From JBBRLG01 sp038231495 (GTDB taxonomy: Bacteria > Planctomycetota > Planctomycetia > Gemmatales > Gemmataceae): a stretch of DNA of 8,523 nt. Positions 6,966 through 8,523 of the stretch are shown here, piece after piece. Position 1 is the stretch's first letter, and every line of letters starts with the position of its first letter. The stretch covers positions 1 through 8,523 of the forward strand of contig JBBRLG010000326.1 of NCBI GenBank assembly GCA_038231495.1, in the 5' to 3' direction. Below the pieces are notes generated by a model that was given only the letters and a program-made list of their open reading frames with translations, did not search any database and had not been told where the DNA came from. The translations under genes were made by a program, and so were the position numbers.

Positions 6966-7970
6966 ATGACGGCACTCGCGAACGGATCGACGTTAACGGT
7001 TCGCCCCCCGGCCGGTGCCGGGACGCGCCCCGTTTGTCGGCAGCGGCGGTTCAATCACTGGACCGACGATTTTTATTACGAGGGCGGCTGGGAAGTTGGA
7101 CCGCTCCGCGATGCCTTGACGGGACACGTCAGCACCGGCGGCGACCAGTCGGCGTGTACTTTCGCGTTCGAGGGTTGCGGCCTGATCCTGCAATTCTGGT
7201 CGCACCCGTGGAGCGGCGTCGCGGCCATCGACGTGGACGGCGTGAGTCGCACCGTTGACCTCTTCGGCGAAACGCCGGCAATGAAAAACGTCCATTTCGA
7301 CGGCCTGCCGCCCGGTGCCCACGTCGTGCGCATCAGCGGCCTGCGGCGCACGGACGGCAAGCATCCCGGCGACCAGGTCGTCTTTCACGAAGCGGTCGTG
7401 TACGACCGGCTGACGGAAATCATTCCGTCGCCCACGGGGGAGACCACCAGTCCGAAGCCCGGCCGGTTCAACGCGATCTTTCACGCGCCGGGCGCTCTGG
7501 GCTGGCCGGAGCGGACGGTTCTGTACGGCACCGCATTCGGCGCACGGCCGCGCAACGCGCTTGTCGTCGGCAAAGGCCAAGCTGGCGCGGCCGCAATCGT
7601 CGTCGCGGCACTGGACGACCTGGGGGCCGGGTCGCTGACCTGCGTCGATCCCGACCCGAACATCACGCCCGAGTTGTGGCAGAAACTGGGGCAGCGAACG
7701 AGCCTGGTCATCGGAGTTGGCGCGGCGGCACTGGCCGAAGCTCGCGTCCGCGGCGCGGCGGATTTCGATTTCGCCTTCGTCGATCTCGCGGACAACCCGG
7801 CACCAGACTGGAGCGCGCTTGTCCGAGGGTTGCGTGCCGACGCCATCCTGTTGGTCCACGCGGCACGCGCGGACTTCGACGCGCCCCACCCCGCACTAAC
7901 CGACGGCGGCCCGCTGGTCCCGACCGCGGCCCCCGGCGCGAGCGGGCTACGGCTGCTGCGCAGGCGCTAG
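6966..7970 (+). CDS. beta-sandwich plus methyltransferase-like (Rossmann) protein of the glycan operon
   Basis: A 334-residue protein with no signal peptide. Residues 29-147 alternate short beta strands with Gly/Asp turns, as in FEGCGLILQF, VAAIDVDGVSRTVDLF and GLPPGAHVVRISG. This resembles jelly-roll carbohydrate-binding modules, but I cannot name the family. Residues 180-310 look like a class I methyltransferase core: ALVVGKGQAGAAA (198-210) at motif I, VDPDPN (227-232) after strand 2 and FDFAFVDLAD (277-286) at the motif II position. Motif I departs from GxGxG, and the protein ends soon after strand 5, so activity is doubtful. AAGGAGG (6949-6955) lies 36-37 nt after the glycosyltransferase stop, so it is probably co-transcribed. 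GTG 6963 (7 nt from that site) or GTG 6957 are alternative starts; ATG 6966 is my choice at 10 nt. A glycan-modifying or scaffold role is inferred from context. Confidence 0.8.
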   Translation: MTALANGSTLTVRPPAGAGTRPVCRQRRFNHWTDDFYYEGGWEVGPLRDALTGHVSTGGDQSACTFAFEGCGLILQFWSHPWSGVAAIDVDGVSRTVDLFGETPAMKNVHFDGLPPGAHVVRISGLRRTDGKHPGDQVVFHEAVVYDRLTEIIPSPTGETTSPKPGRFNAIFHAPGALGWPERTVLYGTAFGARPRNALVVGKGQAGAAAIVVAALDDLGAGSLTCVDPDPNITPELWQKLGQRTSLVIGVGAAALAEARVRGAADFDFAFVDLADNPAPDWSALVRGLRADAILLVHAARADFDAPHPALTDGGPLVPTAAPGASGLRLLRRR

Positions 7971-8004
7971 CCTTCACGACCCCGATCGTCAGGAGAATTA
8001 AACC

Positions 8005-8523
8005 ATGGTCGAAACGACCAATGCCGGTGGCGGTTGGAAGCGGAAGTTGCTCAAGGGATTGCGCGGCGTCAAGCGGATGCTGCGTTTGCCGTTGCAACTC
8101 GACCGCTACATCGAGGGCGCGGTACCCGCCCAGATGACCGCCAACGCAACCCTGGAGACAATCACCAAGGACCAGCAACAGAAGTTCCAAACGCTGCGGG
8201 ACGGCAATCTGGCCTTGCAGCGCTTGCTGGCGGACGTGCTGCCCAAAATGCACCAGGACGCGCAGGCGGGCCGGCAGGAAGTCGCTCAACTGGCGAATGT
8301 TGCCCTGCCGGAAATGCAAGCCGCGGCCGCCGAGGCGCGCGAGGAGGTGCGGCGGTTGAAACACCGCTACGCCGAGTATTACGGTGCCCTCGTCGAGCAG
8401 TTGCGCGAACAGAACCGACGCCTGGATCAGCTGGCCGAACGGCAGGAGCACGTCCTGCGTTTGCTGACGACTTCGGCGGACGTGTTGCCGTTGGCAGCGC
8501 TAGCTTCGCAACTGCCGCAGGCC
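8005..8523 (+). CDS. coiled-coil protein with basic amphipathic N-terminus, 3' end missing
   Basis: The frame is open from ATG 8005 to the window edge with no stop (173 codons seen). AGGAG at 7991-7995 sits 9 nt upstream, and the gap after the previous stop is only 34 nt, so it belongs to the same operon. Residues 11-37 are a basic amphipathic segment (WKRKLLKGLRGVKRMLRLPL and on), which could lie on the inner membrane face. Residues about 45-155 are Gln/Glu/Leu/Ala-rich with heptad-like spacing, including LVEQLREQNRRLDQLAERQE, indicating a long coiled coil. The segment resembles the tail of the glycosyltransferase at 4269 in layout: basic patch, LPL, then coiled coil. No enzymatic domain is visible; one may follow beyond the edge. 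Confidence 0.8.
   Translation, partial: MVETTNAGGGWKRKLLKGLRGVKRMLRLPLQLDRYIEGAVPAQMTANATLETITKDQQQKFQTLRDGNLALQRLLADVLPKMHQDAQAGRQEVAQLANVALPEMQAAAAEAREEVRRLKHRYAEYYGALVEQLREQNRRLDQLAERQEHVLRLLTTSADVLPLAALASQLPQA

Noticed and set aside
6993..7889. 298-codon minus-strand frame opposite the beta-sandwich/methyltransferase-like gene
   Set aside because: The plus-strand gene has a strong AAGGAGG site and operon spacing; the antisense product has no domain features.

Overview
The window looks like chromosomal DNA from a high-GC planctomycete, probably of the Gemmata type. This is inferred from gene content: a Ser/Thr kinase with the N-terminal lead-in common in planctomycete kinases, small secreted c-type cytochromes ending in CxxCH, and high-GC codon use. 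There are six protein genes, five complete and one running off the right edge. I see no tRNA, rRNA, CRISPR array or transposase gene.

Layout. Minus strand, 55-2352: one large signalling protein joins a Ser/Thr kinase, a response-regulator receiver and an HD-GYP domain. A 293-bp divergent spacer (2353-2645) carries a candidate promoter for each direction. Plus strand, 2646-3269 and 3453-4091: two tandem paralogues encode exported proteins with one C-terminal CxxCH haem site each. The 183-bp gap between them is mostly a large inverted repeat of C and G runs. Plus strand, 4269-8523: an apparent operon follows a long hairpin and a good TTGACA promoter. It encodes a GT2-GT4 double glycosyltransferase with a basic/coiled-coil tail, then a beta-sandwich plus degenerate methyltransferase-like protein, then the start of a coiled-coil protein with a similar basic amphipathic segment.

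How the genes may work together. The 4269-8523 operon looks like part of a surface polysaccharide or glycan assembly locus, with proteins held at the membrane or to each other by amphipathic and coiled-coil segments. The kinase-REC-HD-GYP protein would tie Ser/Thr phosphorylation and receiver input to cyclic-di-GMP turnover. Cyclic-di-GMP often controls exopolysaccharide, but a functional link to the neighbouring glycan operon is inference only. The cytochromes would work outside the cytoplasmic membrane in electron transfer or haem-based sensing; their partners are not visible here.

Two intergenic hairpins (9-48 and 4102-4157) use the same 14-bp arms with 8-nt spacers but in opposite order, which points to a dispersed palindromic repeat family in this genome.
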